From Epiperipatus broadwayi (taxonomy: Eukaryota; Onychophora; Udeonychophora; Euonychophora; Peripatidae), in the NCBI GenBank assembly GCA_028023455.1, contig JAQFVV010006270.1:5050834-5114833 (forward strand): a stretch of DNA of 64,000 nt. Reading direction: 5' to 3'. The stretch's first letter is position 1. Each line of letters starts with the position of its first letter. Below are positions 48,601 through 61,724 of this stretch, one piece after another. A model generated the notes under the pieces. That model was not told the DNA's origin, searched no databases, and was given only the letters and a program-made list of their open reading frames with translations. Position numbers and translations under genes: made by a program.

Positions 48601-49435
48601 TTAAAAAATGTTTTTTATTCACATATAATGTCATATTATTTAATCTCATTCGCAATAATACAATTTTTACATCTTTTATTTAATTTTAAAACTATTTGTT
48701 TTTGTTTTGAACATGTTTTAGAAATTGATCCTAATATAATAATGAAATATTTCACAGTTGTCATGCAGTTTATATAATCTAAGGCTGTTGGCAGACCAAA
48801 TTTCAAAAATATTGATATCAATTCAATAGGCTTTCAGTCATGTACACAAGAGGGCAGTATATGTAAAAAAAAGTCTAAAAAAGCATTTACAGTAAATTCA
48901 AATAGAATCATACTTTCTCTTGACTGCGAAAATTGCTTTAAATTAAAATTTCTTTTGATTGTAAAAATTTCTTTTTAAAAAATGCTAATTTCATAAACAA
49001 AATAATATTGAACTCTATTTTTTTTAATTAAATAAATTTTATTAATAACAAATTTCATACAAGCATTAACATATGTACAAAAAAGTACATTTAAATTACA
49101 AATATTTGACACACTATATATGAAAACACAATGTTTTAAGATAGATGAAGAATGATTTGAATTTGAAGAAAGTAATATTTTATGTCCAATAGATGTGTAT
49201 TTTATTTACAATTTATACACTTTATACAGAACAGCATTGAAAGATAAGCTTGTTTTGGATACTAATAACATGAATTAATGCTGACATAATATGCAGTTCG
49301 AAAAACATTATACTGCCAAATAAGTAAAAATTTGAAGCATTTATTTTTTATTATTTTTTAAGGACATTGTATTTCTTATTATTAAATATGATCGAATAGC
49401 AAACAAGCTGACTTTTAATGTGCAATTTGTTCTCA
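48601..49435. other. No gene recognised
   Basis: AT-rich; nothing supported. Confidence 0.5.
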
Positions 49436-49597
49436 GATCCAAGGCTCCTCATCAATGAAAACTACAAGCTAAAAACTAGTCTGGGAATATTGAACAAGTA
49501 GACACTAGATAAATATTTTATGCACAAACCTTCCTGCATCCATTGATTACTCTGGCTTGCATAAAGTGGTGTTACTATATGGAGTTTTGCCTCTATG
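49436..49597 (-). mobile_element. FB-1 copy, partial
   Basis: It runs from ctcagatccaaggctcctc to tatggagttttgcctcta. The 3' catgtgatgtt end is missing. No clear target duplication was found. Confidence 0.65.
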
Positions 49598-50432
49598 TAA
49601 TTTTCTTTCAAATATTACACAGACTGTGACATTATTTTTATTCTTCATTTTAATTAAAATTGTAATAATTATAAAAAAGATCCCAACCCTAAAAGATTAA
49701 AAATAATATATATATTAGACTACAATTATTTATCATCTTATGCAATCTGATACAAATATCAAAAGGCAAAAAGTTATTTCTGTTTACATGAATATATCTC
49801 ATTTCTATTTTTTATTAGATATTAATAAAATCTTTAAAAACATGAATAAAACAAAGAATGCAAAATGAAATAAAAATAAGCAGAGAAATGAATATATATA
49901 TAATGAAGATTGTTAGGGGTAAAAGGTGAAACTCATTATGAAAGCACTTATAGTAATGATTCCTCTCCTTAACAGTTCTTATTATATCAGCCTTGCATTC
50001 AAAGTATCATGCTGACCTTTTCAGTAAAATGCTACTTAACATCTATCTGTTTACAGCATTCATATATACCTCTGTCAGTTTCCCAAACTACATAAAGTTA
50101 AATGTTTTGTGTAATATTTTTGTGTTATACAAATACATCTGCATCTAATGCTTATGATACAAAAAAATCAAAAACAAGATTTATAGTAGATTGTTTAGTA
50201 ACTCATTCACAAAAGCGTGTTACCATCTCTTAAGAAAAAGAATATATATTTTTAAAAAATGCATGTTGCATGTTAATATGAATATGCTATTAGAATAATT
50301 AATTAAACAACACAATATTTTACTTTCCTTTCTTTCATATTTACAAAATTAGAAATTGTTTTCTTTCACATGTAATTCAATATATATAGAAAATAATCCA
50401 GTGCATAACGCTATACTGAAATAAATTTACAA

Positions 50433-50778
50433 ATATTAAGCAATTAAATCATCCCACATAATTAAGAAATCCAATATTGCCCTCTGTGAACTAATATATA
50501 AATACATTAGAGTTCGTATTTCAAAATTGTCTTTATATAATAATAGTAAAACATGTTTGTTTGTAGCAAAATTTAAGATCGTTGTTTGCTAATTTTCAAG
50601 TTCTTTGTTTGAGTTTGTTCGTATTTCAATATATAACATCTGATAGCAGACAGGTCAAAGTGGATACCATTTTGACCTGGCTATTTTGAAATACAAACTC
50701 TAATGTATTTATATATTAGTTCACAGAGGACAGTACTGGATTTCTTAATCATGTGGGATGATTTAATTGCTTAATATA
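50433..50778. repeat. Inverted repeat, arms about 95 bp, inner hairpin
   Basis: atattaagcaattaaatcat through attagagttcgtatttc is mirrored at 50684-50778. The loop contains its own gacaggtcaaagtgg/ccattttgacctggc hairpin. Confidence 0.85.
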
Positions 50779-50789
50779 TATATATATTG

Positions 50790-50890
50790 AATTATTGTTA
50801 AAAGGAGGTTGCCTTGACAACAGTTTGAAATTGTTGATAGTATTGATATTGGGATTGTCTAAGTGTTGACTGGTTTTTAATAATATATAT
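50790..50890 (+). repeat. Family D single arm
   Basis: It matches 7788-7905 base for base over most of its length. A shorter reversed copy is at 30725-30790. Confidence 0.7.
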
Positions 50891-51969
50891 ATATTATTTT
50901 CAATTACTATTAATACAAAATTTGCATGTGTCGCTGGTGAAATATGATTCATAATTATATCTTTTACTAGTAATCATGACCATAAATTCATTTATAGAAG
51001 TACAACATCCCTAAGGGCACATCAATTAATTATAGTGTACCATATAATTAATAGACACATTTTGATATGTTTTATTATTTACTAAATATGATGCAATTAT
51101 AGCTTAATGTTTTGGAAGCAACATACACTCACTTGCTTAACATAAATGTCTTAGTTTGAATGAACAATAGGAAAAGATTAAATTAAGTTATTAAGAAATG
51201 CCTATGATTGTTATAGACTGCAATAATAAAGAGAAGTTTATAAAAGAAATTTAAAACGCTACTTCAGTAATCACTGAAAATTATTAAAACCATTTAATAC
51301 TCTATAAAATGTTTCCTTAAGTCAAATCATTATCCAAAGCATTGTTTAACTCCCTGAAAAATGGTGAGAGGGGCAATGTGCTGACAAAAATTTCAAAATT
51401 TATTAAAGCTAGATATTTCATAATATCACAATCCGGGGGACTCTGCTATGATCAAAAATTACTTTAATAGCGATAAGGGGAAGAAATAGATTAAAAGAAG
51501 AGAAAGTTTAATTTGGTTAATAGGGTCATTGCGTTAATGGCCTAAACATAGAAACTTCTGGCTTCATCTGGATTTCAGTGTTAATCTAAAATAAATAGTA
51601 TATATAAAAGAAAAAAATATATACAAAAAAAAATAAATAAACGTCCTAAGCATTAACACTACTATGACATTAAAGAAATAAAAATGTCGCAAAACTGAAC
51701 AATAAAAAATTTCATGTTGCAATGGTTAATTTCATCTCAGTACATTTTATCCAAAATGATTTTATAAAATTTATAAAAAGTTGTTTTGAAAATGAAAATA
51801 AACAGCTAAGTGATCAATTAATCAAAATGATGATGATAGATTTGTCCAAGTTCTGTGGTTGAAGCTTTTTATCTCTGATCTAAGCAAAGTTATATACTAT
51901 ATTACTTCCTACCATTTAACAGGACATAAAACACAAATTTAGATAAGGTAGTGATTAATTTTAACATTT
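50891..51969. other. No gene recognised
   Basis: AT-rich; nothing supported. Confidence 0.5.
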
Positions 51970-53615
51970 AATCATCATCATCAACCAGTACTAATCCACT
52001 GCAGTATGAAGGTCTCTCCAAGTTCAACCCATCTCCAATCTTTAGCTTCTCTTCTCCACATCACCACTGTACACTTTCTTATTTCATCTATTCATCTCAT
52101 GTGTGGCCTCTTTCTGGGTCTTTTACAATCTCTTGAAATCCAGTTTAAGATTTCAATTGTCCATCTATTATCATCTCTTCTAGAAATATGTCCAGCCCAA
52201 CTCCACTTCAGTCTTTTAAATTTTTCAATGAGGTCAGTAACACCTGTTTGTTCTCTTACCCATATATTGCATTTTTGATCTCTTCTTGTTACTCCCAACA
52301 TGCATCTCTCCAAACTTCTTTGAATGGTCTGAAGCCTCTGTATTGCTCTTCTATTAAGTATACAAGTTTCAAATTTATAAGTAAGAACTGGTAAAACACA
52401 TTTATTAAAAGCATTCCTTTTCAAACACATAGGCATATTTCCTTTTAGTATCAAATTATTTCTACCAAAAGCACTCCAACAGAGTTTAATTCTACGATTA
52501 ATTTTATCCATTATGTTTACATCTGTATTAATAATCTGACCAAGATATTTGTAGCTGTTAACTTTTTCTAACTCACCATAATCAATCTTTATTTTCATAT
52601 TTTGAGAAAATTCATTAAACATTACTTTAATCTTTTTAACATTTATCTTTAGTCCTACTTTCCTACTTTCATCTGCTAACTCCTGCAACATTTCCTGCAG
52701 CTCTAAAGCATTATTTTCAAAAACAACTACATCATCTGCAAAATCTAAATGATTTAAATAATCTCTATTTACTTTCACTCTTTTTAGCTTCCCATTTTAA
52801 TCCACAAAATACTTCTTGCAGCACTGCTGTAAAAAGTTTTGGAGATATGGAGTCACCTTGTCTTATGCCCTTCTCAATGTTGAGTTTCTTAGTGTCATTA
52901 TGTAATCTAATTATTGCTGCAGCATTTTTATAAATATTCTTTAAAATATGACAATATCCTGGATCTATGCCTTGATGATCCAATGCTTTAATCACTGAAG
53001 AAATGTTTATAGAATGAAATACCTTTTCATAATCTACAAATCCAAAGCATAATGGCAACTCATATTCATTTATCCTTTCTATAACTTCTCTTAATACCTG
53101 GATATGATCTACTGTACTAAAACCACTTTTAAACCCAGCTTGTTCTCTTGGTTGGTGGAAATCCAATGTTCTCTGTAGATAAGTTATAATTATCTTGATA
53201 AAAATTTTGTATAAAACTGATAAAAGGCTGATAGGTCTGTAATTTCTAATATCTTCTTTATCACCTTTTTTAAATATTAATATTAATACTGCATTCTTCC
53301 AATCATCTGGTACAACTTTATCATTTAGACATTTGGTATATAACTATGGGTAAAAAATTTCTATTTCTTCACCTGCTTCTTTTAATATATCAATTATAAT
53401 TCCATCATTACCTGAAGCCTTTCCTTTCTTCATAAATTTAATTGTATGTCTCACTTCTTCATTTAAAATTTTGGGCAATTCAAAAGATATAATAGACATA
53501 GGAGGTACTTGTTCTTTATTACTATATAATTCTTGATAGAAGTCTTCTATCCATTTCATGATGTCATCTCTCTTTTTAGTAATAATTCCATATTTTCTTA
53601 TTGTTGTGAATATTT
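51970..53615 (-). mobile_element. RTE-like LINE, 5'-truncated and decayed
   Basis: This is the longest copy of the family in the window, read on the minus strand from about 53615 to 51970. It carries the reverse-transcriptase region and the typical C-terminus, and ends in a (TGA)n-type tail (tcatcatcatcaacc on the plus strand) instead of poly(A). A short simple-repeat tail is usual for RTE-clade elements. The endonuclease region is absent, as expected for 5' truncation during target-primed insertion. Shorter copies lie at 11430-12080, 20590-20945, 33000-33285, 46990-47225 and 61987-62085. Confidence 0.85.
52000..53559 (-). pseudogene. RTE-like reverse transcriptase, frameshifted
   Basis: The 53559-52765 part is one frame with a single TAG near 53342. 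It holds KGKASGNDG, then NYRPISLLSVLYK, AGFKSGFSTVDHI and IRQGDSISPKLF (RT palm motifs). A frameshift near 52770 leads into 52778-52092, which begins with the catalytic box FADDVVVF and continues to the C-terminal WAGHISRRDDNRW signature common in RTE-type ORFs. The last codons run to about 52000. Both catalytic Asp residues are kept, but the stop, the frameshift and the lost N-terminus make it inactive. Confidence 0.85.
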
Positions 53616-53805
53616 AACAATAACAAATAAAATATTACTAATTATTTAAAGATAATCAGCATGTGAATGTAGATATCAAAAAAAAGGTATTTGATCCTAT
53701 TATTCTATATATTTTTATTAGTTCTGTGAGTACATAGTGAATATTATTTATTTTTTAATCAGATTTTACAATGAATGAACTATGGATATGGAACATTTAT
53801 TAAAC

Positions 53806-54046
53806 CAGCAAGAATCACATGATCACATCTCCAATACTAGCACATAATTGTTTATAAATAAAGCAAAGAAAAACTCCATATAATAATGCCAACTGTGCTA
53901 AACAGAGTAATCATTGAATGCCAGAAGGCTTGTGCATAAAATCCCTATCTAATGCCTACTCATCCAATATCCCCAGACTAGTTTCTGGCTTGTGGCCTTC
54001 ATCAGTGAGGAGCTACTATATGGAGTTTTGCTTTGCTTTGTTTATA
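53806..54046 (-). mobile_element. FB-1 copy
   Basis: It is flanked by aacatttattaaac at 53792-53805 and 54047-54060 (14 bp, exact). It contains catgatcac, the forward arm and the gaggagctactatatggag junction. Confidence 0.85.
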
Positions 54047-54060
54047 AACATTTATTAAAC

Positions 54061-54916
54061 AAGTTAAGCTTTGCAGCATATTTGTAGATTACACACATCA
54101 GCCATTTATCAGCTTTGTTTCTTTAAAAGTCTATATTACTTGTAAAGTATTTTTACCTTCTGTTATTATTCAACATCTTCATTTCACAATTAAATATTCT
54201 TTAGTTATATAATCAACATACATACATTTGTATATTCATAATAGTATTAACTAATCATAATTTAAATCTTCATTACATATACATTAAATTATGCTACTTT
54301 CATGTTTAGAAATATTAACTTCTATTTAATTGTTAAAATAAAATTTATTAAAAGTGAGAATCTGTTTCCATCCTTGGATAATTGATTATTAATTATTAAT
54401 AACATGCTTTCATCTGATTGATATATAAAATTTATTCTGATTTTTTTTAGGTGGATCCATTCTATTCCTGACTCTTCATCAACAATTTATTTATAGACCA
54501 AAAGAAAATAGTTTACACCTCTTAATTACATATAAGCAGTAAATTAGTGTTTATTTAAATTTTCAACTGAATTTAGATGCTTTAAAAAAATTATGAGGGA
54601 TGGGGAAGGTCTAGTCTCACTATTTGCTTGTGAAGTTTCATGATTGCATTCTCTATCAGTTGCATTGTGAACTATAAATTTTTTATAAAATTTAAATTTT
54701 CTTTTTTTTTATTAATTTTCAATCAATTTATTTTTTATGCAATATTTTTTCATTCATGAATATGTAAATTTCGAATGTGGAGGCAATATATATATATATA
54801 TATATTGTTCCACTTCTATACAGTATTTTCTCATCCATTCTTTTTATTTTCTAATTTATTATCAATATATTTGATTTTTTTAAAACTAAATAGCCAACTT
54901 TTTTCCTTTTTTTATA
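54061..54916. other. No gene recognised
   Basis: A strong acceptor-like tract (ttctgattttttttag at 54438-54453) is followed by only 14 codons and a stop. Otherwise AT-rich. Confidence 0.4.
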
Positions 54917-55030
54917 TTTATTTTAAGAAATATTTTTGCTTCCTTTTAGCCATTAGCAAAAGAAATCATATTTCTATATTTATCTTAAAAAATATTTTTA
55001 TTTCATTTTAGTCGTTAGCAATAGAAATCA
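54917..55030 (+). repeat. Two-copy tandem repeat, about 57 bp
   Basis: tatatttattttaagaaata...agcaaaagaaatcatat recurs at once as tatatttatcttaaaaaata...agcaatagaaatcatat. Confidence 0.8.
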
Positions 55031-55321
55031 TATCGTGTATATATTTAATCTTATTTTATTTTTTAATTCCCTTAAAAATAATAGAAACAGTATTAGAATC
55101 CTAAAAGATGACTCTGCTTGGAGGTTATTTAGATGCTATACTGTCCAATTTATAATTACCAAATTGGTATATATATTTCCTTATATGGTTTTTCCCAAAT
55201 AACTTTTTTCGGTATTTTGGGTTTAGCACTGCTGTGATGTAATCATCCGGCCAGAATTATTCTAACTAATATCTTTTCATTGCTTGTGAAGTATCACTTT
55301 AGGTTTATCGAGCATTATATT

Positions 55322-55510
55322 TAAAAAATGAGTTTTTGAATTCAAGTTAATTTTAAAAAATTATTATAAATATGACATAAATAAAAAAATTGAATTAAAT
55401 AAACAGAATGTTGAAAATTGATTTTATTAATTTTTTGTCCAAAAAATCTTTTATTTATATCGGATTCATAATAATTTTTTAAAATTAACTTGAATTCAAA
55501 TTTTTTACAT
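55322..55510. repeat. Inverted repeat, arms about 60 bp, very AT-rich
   Basis: ttgaattcaagttaatttta is mirrored to taaaattaacttgaattcaa around a loop of about 60 bp. It is MITE-like in size. Confidence 0.85.
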
Positions 55511-57197
55511 ATAAAGTTCGTATTCATAATAATTTAAAATTTAATTCAATTCATGAACAATTTACAACAGTGCTAATCCCAAAGTACCCTTTTTTCCTAA
55601 CTTTATTTTTTCTTAACCTAAACATTCTCTGATTATTCTATCAAATTTAAAAAAAGTAAATATATTTAATCGACAATTCTCTTGTTGTAATTCAAAGCAG
55701 TACAAAAATTATGATCATCCATTTTCTTATTGTTCTTAAATCCTTCTGTAATTTCTCCTAAAACTTTGACTTTATTCATCAATATGTTAAATTTATTTGC
55801 AATGACATTTATAATTTTCCAATTTTCATGAATATCTCAATTTAATACTGAAATTCAAAAATCTTACACTTTTCACTTTTCAGCAAAAAAACTTTTATTA
55901 TTAATTACAGTTTCGACTGTACCATGGAGTCTTCATCAGATCTACAAAATTTGAACATACATAACAATACAACCATTAAAATACATTAATTATTTTATAC
56001 AAAATTATTAAATTCCTATCAAACTTTTTAAAATTATTAAAAATTCTATAATATTTCCTAACCTCAATTTGCTATCAAGCTAAACAAATCATTGACACAA
56101 CTGAACACCTTTGCCCTCTACTAGTTCAGTTAAACCTCTAACTTTTTTATTTTTAAGTTTATTCAGTATTATCTTTTCTATGATTTTTTATTTTTTATTA
56201 TCTCTTATTATTAATATCAAATTATTTTTTTCTTTATTTTCTTTTAAATGTTTAAAATAAATTTCTATTTTTCTTTTTTACTCTAATTATCAAACAATTA
56301 CTAATCTTGTTATTTTAAACTTTGTTTCGATATATTAAAATAAAAAACACCATAATTCTATTAAATCCATGGATCACGTTCTTTTATGTATCTTTAACAT
56401 AAAAGTATTTCCAAAATTTACTACTGTCTCTACTAATATTATTTAAATACATTGTTATTTTTTCTTCATTTTTTTTTTACTAAGTATATTTTCCATATTT
56501 ATAACATCTGTATCCTAATTTTTCGACTCTATTTCCTATTTACTTTCTTTTCATTACTTTTCACTCCTAAATTATATATCGATGGGTGTCGTTTAGTCGC
56601 GACCTCTCACAGCTTTTTACTTAACTATATAAATGTTTATCTAAGTTTGCTGATTTCGGAATGTTTTGTTTTTAACCAAAATTAAAAGCGCTTGCGGTTA
56701 GATTATAATGTCACTCGTGTACTTATTAAAATATTTCACATTTATATAACTAAACATTCCAATAGCATGGGTTTAAAATATTAGGGTGTGAACGTTTTTT
56801 AAATGATTAAATTACCTTGAATAAAAAATTGTAATGGTATTAATCCAATATTGTTCAACGTTTATTGCTGTTGCATCTATCAGTTTAAATTAATATTAAA
56901 AAGAGCTTAGAGATTCTCCGCATCTTTATTTTTAGCAATAAAAAAAGTTACTATTTTAATAGCTTTGTATAGGTTATAGTTGCTGGAGAAAATTAAACTT
57001 GTATCATGAGAATTGGAAAATAAAAATACGGACTGGACAGAAATGATTCAGTGCTAATCTTTTGTACATACTATTCCGTTAGTGGAGCTATCCTCCACAC
57101 ATGAAAGTGACCAAGAAGAGATGCTAATCAATGTTTTGTTTTAATAATATCACTTTTAAAATATATCTGTAAAAAATAAAACAATAATGAATAATGT
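55511..57197. other. No gene recognised apart from the hammerhead-like motif
   Basis: Extremely T-rich on the plus strand. A more balanced block lies at 57010-57130 with no frame identified. Confidence 0.5.
55908..55941 (-). ncRNA. Second hammerhead-like motif
   Basis: The minus strand reads CTGATGA, GACT...AGTC with a longer loop, then GAAACTG. It has the same arrangement as 45849-45880, with a weaker stem II. Confidence 0.35.
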
Positions 57198-57209
57198 AAT
57201 GTTTATCAA

Positions 57210-57368
57210 CACAGAGGCCAAACTCTCCATACAGTAGCACCACTCAGTGCAAGCCAGGGTAATCAATGGATGCAAGAAGGTTTGTGCACAAAATCCCTAT
57301 CATATTCCCTCTGTGTAAACAGCTTGCGTAAGCATAAAAAATACTGGTCATGTGATGTTTAGTGGTTT
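57210..57368 (+). mobile_element. FB-1 copy at the Penelope fragment
   Basis: It is flanked by aatgtttatcaa (57198-57209) and aatgcttatcaa (57369-57380). It runs from acagaggccaaactctcc to catgtgatgtttagtggttt. The right-hand duplication is in frame with the Penelope coding sequence. Confidence 0.8.
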
Positions 57369-57863
57369 AATGCTTATCAAGACAATATGAAATACCTATC
57401 AATTCCTTTTATACATAATGTTATCTCAAATATTGCAAAAAAATTGCCTAATAATTTCAAATTTAGCTTCAGAACACCTCCCAATACTAAACGACTAATA
57501 AATAATTCCAAAGATACAGTAGAAAGAGATCAAAACCCTCATGTGGTCTATAAAATGACATGCCCTCAATTAAGCTGCCAGGCAGCCTACTACGGTGAGA
57601 CTCGGGCTAACCTTAATACAAGAATTTACCAACACAGGTATGTATATAACAGGGTTAAAAATAAAAATGGAGGAACATCTGTATTCTGGGACTACCAAGC
57701 AACTACAGGCCATGTATTTGAACCTAGTTCTGCCCAAATAGTTTGTACAGAGAAGAGTGATGCCAAAAGAAAAGTTAAGGAGGCTTTTTACATTGCAAAT
57801 GATCCCAGTGCCATTAATAGAAGAGAGGCATGCTTTGCTCTCTATAAACAATGGACTAATTAA
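57369..57863 (+). pseudogene. Penelope-like element C-terminus with GIY-YIG domain
   Basis: The frame is open from the FB-1 border at 57369 to TAA at 57861. It encodes the C-terminal GIY-YIG endonuclease of a Penelope-like element. The order is SIPFIHNVISNIAKKL (end of the RT/linker), VVYKMTCPQLSCQAAYYGET (GIY and YIG equivalents with the two Cys), RANLNTRIYQH (catalytic Arg region and a His) and TGHVFE (second His and acidic residue). The two Cys and two His fit the CCHH signature described for endonuclease-bearing Penelope elements. The RT domain is missing: an FB-1 copy sits directly upstream, and the bases before it have in-frame stops. The surviving domain has no stop or frameshift. Confidence 0.85.
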
Positions 57864-58928
57864 ATATTCAAACTCATTTGCATATGTGTACAATAAATAA
57901 TGACAGTATTCATTCACAAAGCTATGAGTATGAGATTCTAAAATAAAATCTCGAAAGCACTAAGCAGACTGCATTATTTTAAGTATAATTATAACTTCAC
58001 TAACGAATGCGAAAAAAGTTGCATATTTATAATTACAAATTAATGAAAAAGGGTTTTTTTCATTTTCTGTAATCAATATATTGTGTAAGAGATTAAATTA
58101 CCAGCAAAGATACACCATTATTTTCTGTATATCAATAAGTAACATGAACAAAACTGATGATGCTAAATTATATCTAGTCTACATATTGAAACAGTATGAT
58201 TTCATCGTCATACGTTTCACCTATTCTAGAAATCAGTAGCCTTCATTTCCCTAGTTCAAACCCTAAAGGTACACATATATATAACAATATACTTGGGAAT
58301 TTAACATGTATAAAAACGTATATTTACACGTATATGTGTGTAATTGTATATGCACACACGTCTGCTATAATTGTATATATTTTGTAATAATTCTATTTGC
58401 TAAAAATGGTATATTCACATCTGAATGATATTATCATTATATAACGTACACACCTTATAATTTTATAAATATTAATCTTATGATTTTAAATAGTTGAATT
58501 GGTTTCAAGCTGGGAAAATTGTATTAGATAAGAACAGAATTCTCTAAAGTATTTCAAACTGGCTTGAAGTTACCCAATTACTTAATCATGTAGAGCAACT
58601 AAAAACAAAGGTAGATGTCTCACGTCTAGGATAAAACGCTAGCAGCTTAAATCTCTTTCAGTAAAAGAAAAGGAGTAGCAATCCAATGTTTAAAAAAAGA
58701 ACTTTACCAATCTCATGAGACACCGCCGTACAAATCCAGATTTTAGGATTCTTAATAAAATAAAAGTTGGACAATTAAACCTGCACTGAAATCCAGATTG
58801 GAACTGGAATCTGAGAAAAATAAAAGGAACAATGAATAAACCTGAAATCAATCAACCGATTCATTTGAAGCTGATGCAATTAAGACTTCTTAGGTTTTGA
58901 TGTCTAAAAATAAAGATTGTGAATAAAC
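57864..58928. other. No gene recognised
   Basis: The 3' flank of the Penelope fragment; no terminal repeat of that element was recognised. Confidence 0.5.
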
Positions 58929-61116
58929 TGTAAGAGGGGGGGGTGTTAAAGAAATATAAAAAGGCCAGTTGAAAAGAAATCGTCATCCATTTTTGCTTTA
59001 CTCGCATTTCAACTTATATCCAGGCAGTGAGCCCAGTTTCTACCATGCAAATAAGTGGCTAGAAAAGCTAAGGCCATCTTCCCGATGGTCAAGAACCGTT
59101 TATGGAGCCCGAAGATCCAAACCACAGCCCTACTTAAAGAATAGCCCAATGATGAACCAGCTCAGATAAATCAGTCCATGCGTGTATTTCATACTTTCAA
59201 GCTGCCAGCCTCCAGATAAATAACCGGTAACCACTTCTCAATCAAACTAAACCTAAAAGCTATAGCCACTTATAAATCTTTCCTAAAGCTAACTATATAA
59301 TAAGTAATGTGCACAAACTCTTCCATTCAACTCTTATAAATTAATCACACTATGTTTAAAAGGTGTATTCTCTCTTAAAGTAATTAACTGTATTAGATAA
59401 ACGTATCTCAACCTGTATAATTTTAAAATACTTTAAAAGTTAAATGTAAATCTTGCCTGATCTCAAATTCTTAAATCTCTTTTTTAAATTCAACTTATAA
59501 AAGCTTATTTGCCTTATTATTTTCTCTATTTGCATCTATACTTTTGCATCTATATATATATATTTTGTTAAAATGCATTTATTGATTTATGCTTTGCCTT
59601 CGGAGCAGAGACTATTAATTATTATAACTTAAAGAGACGTTTTGTTCTCAAGTAAAGTAATTATGCTGTTTGGCATATCTATAGATTGTCTCTGGTCCGA
59701 AACCTACTTTGATGTATTATTTGAACTGCTATGCGTACCTTAAATTCACATATGTTGCTTATTAAAAGGTTTGTTTGGTTAAATAAAAGAGAGTGATAAT
59801 TTAAGGCATATTCAGTAGTTAGCCAAGTTTAAGCCCCAGATATGCTTTAGACCCCCTTAATGTAATTGCATATAATATATAGTTAATTAATAAACTAGAT
59901 CAATTTTAATAAAGACCTCTTTAGCACAATTTCAGTGTTTATTTAATTAACTGGCGTAGGGTAGTTTGCAGAAGAAACTATAGATTTCGCGCTTTACTAG
60001 TTGTTATAATTAAGATTCCAAAAGTATTGTGAATGAGTTTTTACAAAGCACTGAGGTGCATTCCGCCTTGCTATCATATAATTATTAAGATAAGATTAGG
60101 TTTTAAGGGCTATCTTATCATCCTTAGTTCGGACAGCCTTCTCTTGAATGGGATAATGATTTTAAGGGTCATTCCCATTTCCTCCTTTAAAAACTGGAAC
60201 ACCGGAATCCAGCATCTTATATTGTGGCTGTTCGAGCATCCGAACTAAAAGTTCATGTATAGCAGGCGAGCGGTATCTGAGAACCGAGCAAACGTTGCTG
60301 AATCTCATGAGTAAAAGCGCATTCAAGACGCATCTGATGTAATTTGTATAGCGCCATAGCCTCAGAAGTTATGCTACAAAACGCCAGTTCATCTGTTGTA
60401 TATTAATTGTTCATCATTGATCTGAACCTAAGATCTAGTTTATCTAAGAATACCTACATAAAGAGCACATTGTCTGCTCATCATGTATTGATAAATTTAA
60501 GTACACATTGTATAAAGTTCCCACTCTCTTAGAGTTTAACCTTTAACATACTGAGTAGGAATGGCAGAACATAATTTAGACATTAGTATAGACATAAAAT
60601 AATTATTAACGTATAAACGATATAATAGAATAATGATCGTTAAGTACAATTGATTACAGAACGTGTAGTTCGTATTTTCACCATCCCACCTGCGAGTGGA
60701 ATATTCAGTATATTTAATTGTTATTGTTTGTGTTTTGTCAATATTAAATAATTTTAAAATCTATTAACGTCTGCAGTATTATTCACTTTATTTATATTAA
60801 ATCACCATCCATAATGATTTTATATGCATTAGATAATCAGCCATAGGTTGTGTGAGTGTGTTTGGTTAAGCTATAAAACATTTAGTTAAATATCCCCGAG
60901 TCTCTCGTTTTACCCTTTGCTATTGCCGGCGTGGAAATTGAGAGATTACGAGTGTAACTTCATATATGTCATTCATAAGGTAGTAAGTCAGGGAGTGTTG
61001 GTGAAGGAGCTGAGGTGTGGTCAGATTTGGTCTCAAACCCTCATCTAGATCAGCCTTGGTATAATTTACCAAAACTTTGGATTTTGTTGCGTGGATGTTC
61101 AAATATGACTGTTACA
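58929..61116 (+). mobile_element. Long non-coding repeat, copy 2 (possible solo LTR)
   Basis: It begins TGTAAGAGGGG and ends ACTGTTACA, with a TATA-like tataaaaagg near 58955. It is less AT-rich than the flanks. It is homologous to 15908-17930 in the same order, with the last 130 bp the best conserved (gagctgaggtg, catctagatcagcc). Short open frames inside (for example 58969-59169) are not conserved in copy 1 and are not called as genes. Confidence 0.55.
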
Positions 61117-61279
61117 ATATGTTGGAAAATTTATCGCAGCTTGAGTCAAGATTTCTTCATTGTGTTGCTGAAGGATCGATTCTCAGTTCTGGAGTTAGAA
61201 CTTTTTATGAACTCCTGACCAATAAAGCCACAAGTCCCCTTTGTGTGTACATATCAAAGTGTAAATACTTTCACCTTTG

Positions 61280-61334
61280 AAACAGGCAAAACTCTCCATA
61301 CAGAAATGGTGATCATGTGATGTTTGGTGGTTTA
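61280..61334 (+). mobile_element. FB-1 minimal copy (55 bp)
   Basis: It is flanked by actttcacctttg at 61267-61279 and 61335-61347 (13 bp, exact). Only the two outer ends remain: aacaggcaaaactctccat and gtgatcatgtgatgtttgg. This copy helps define the element termini. Confidence 0.85.
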
Positions 61335-61724
61335 ACTTTCACCTTTGGTTTCTAAATAAATGTATAATTGTTTTCATAAATATTAACATGCACTTCATAC
61401 CATGTTATGTTTTCTAAATAACTTTATAAATACTAAAAATGCACATATCACATTTTTTACTTACAAAAAAAAAATCCAAATCAAATGACACATGACCTAA
61501 TTTAATAAGCTTGTATTTACAAATGTTAAAAAATATCAAAGCTTGTTAAGAGCTTATTTTGCGAGCTCTATATATAACACATTTTTCCTAAACAAATTAT
61601 TATTTTTATATTTTCATAACTGCCATATTAAAATTATGTTGTATCATATACGTTTTCTAAATAAATTGTATTATTTTTAAATATTAAAATATAAATTATA
61701 ATTTTTTAAATAAATTTTACTATT

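Noticed and set aside
54438-54500. Plus-strand terminal exon after a strong acceptor-like tract
   Set aside because: Only 14 codons before a stop and no partner exon.
57570-57917. 115-codon minus-strand frame
   Set aside because: Antisense shadow of the Penelope GIY-YIG frame.
58969-59169. 66-codon frame inside the long repeat
   Set aside because: Not kept open in the homologous region of the other copy near 16000-16180.
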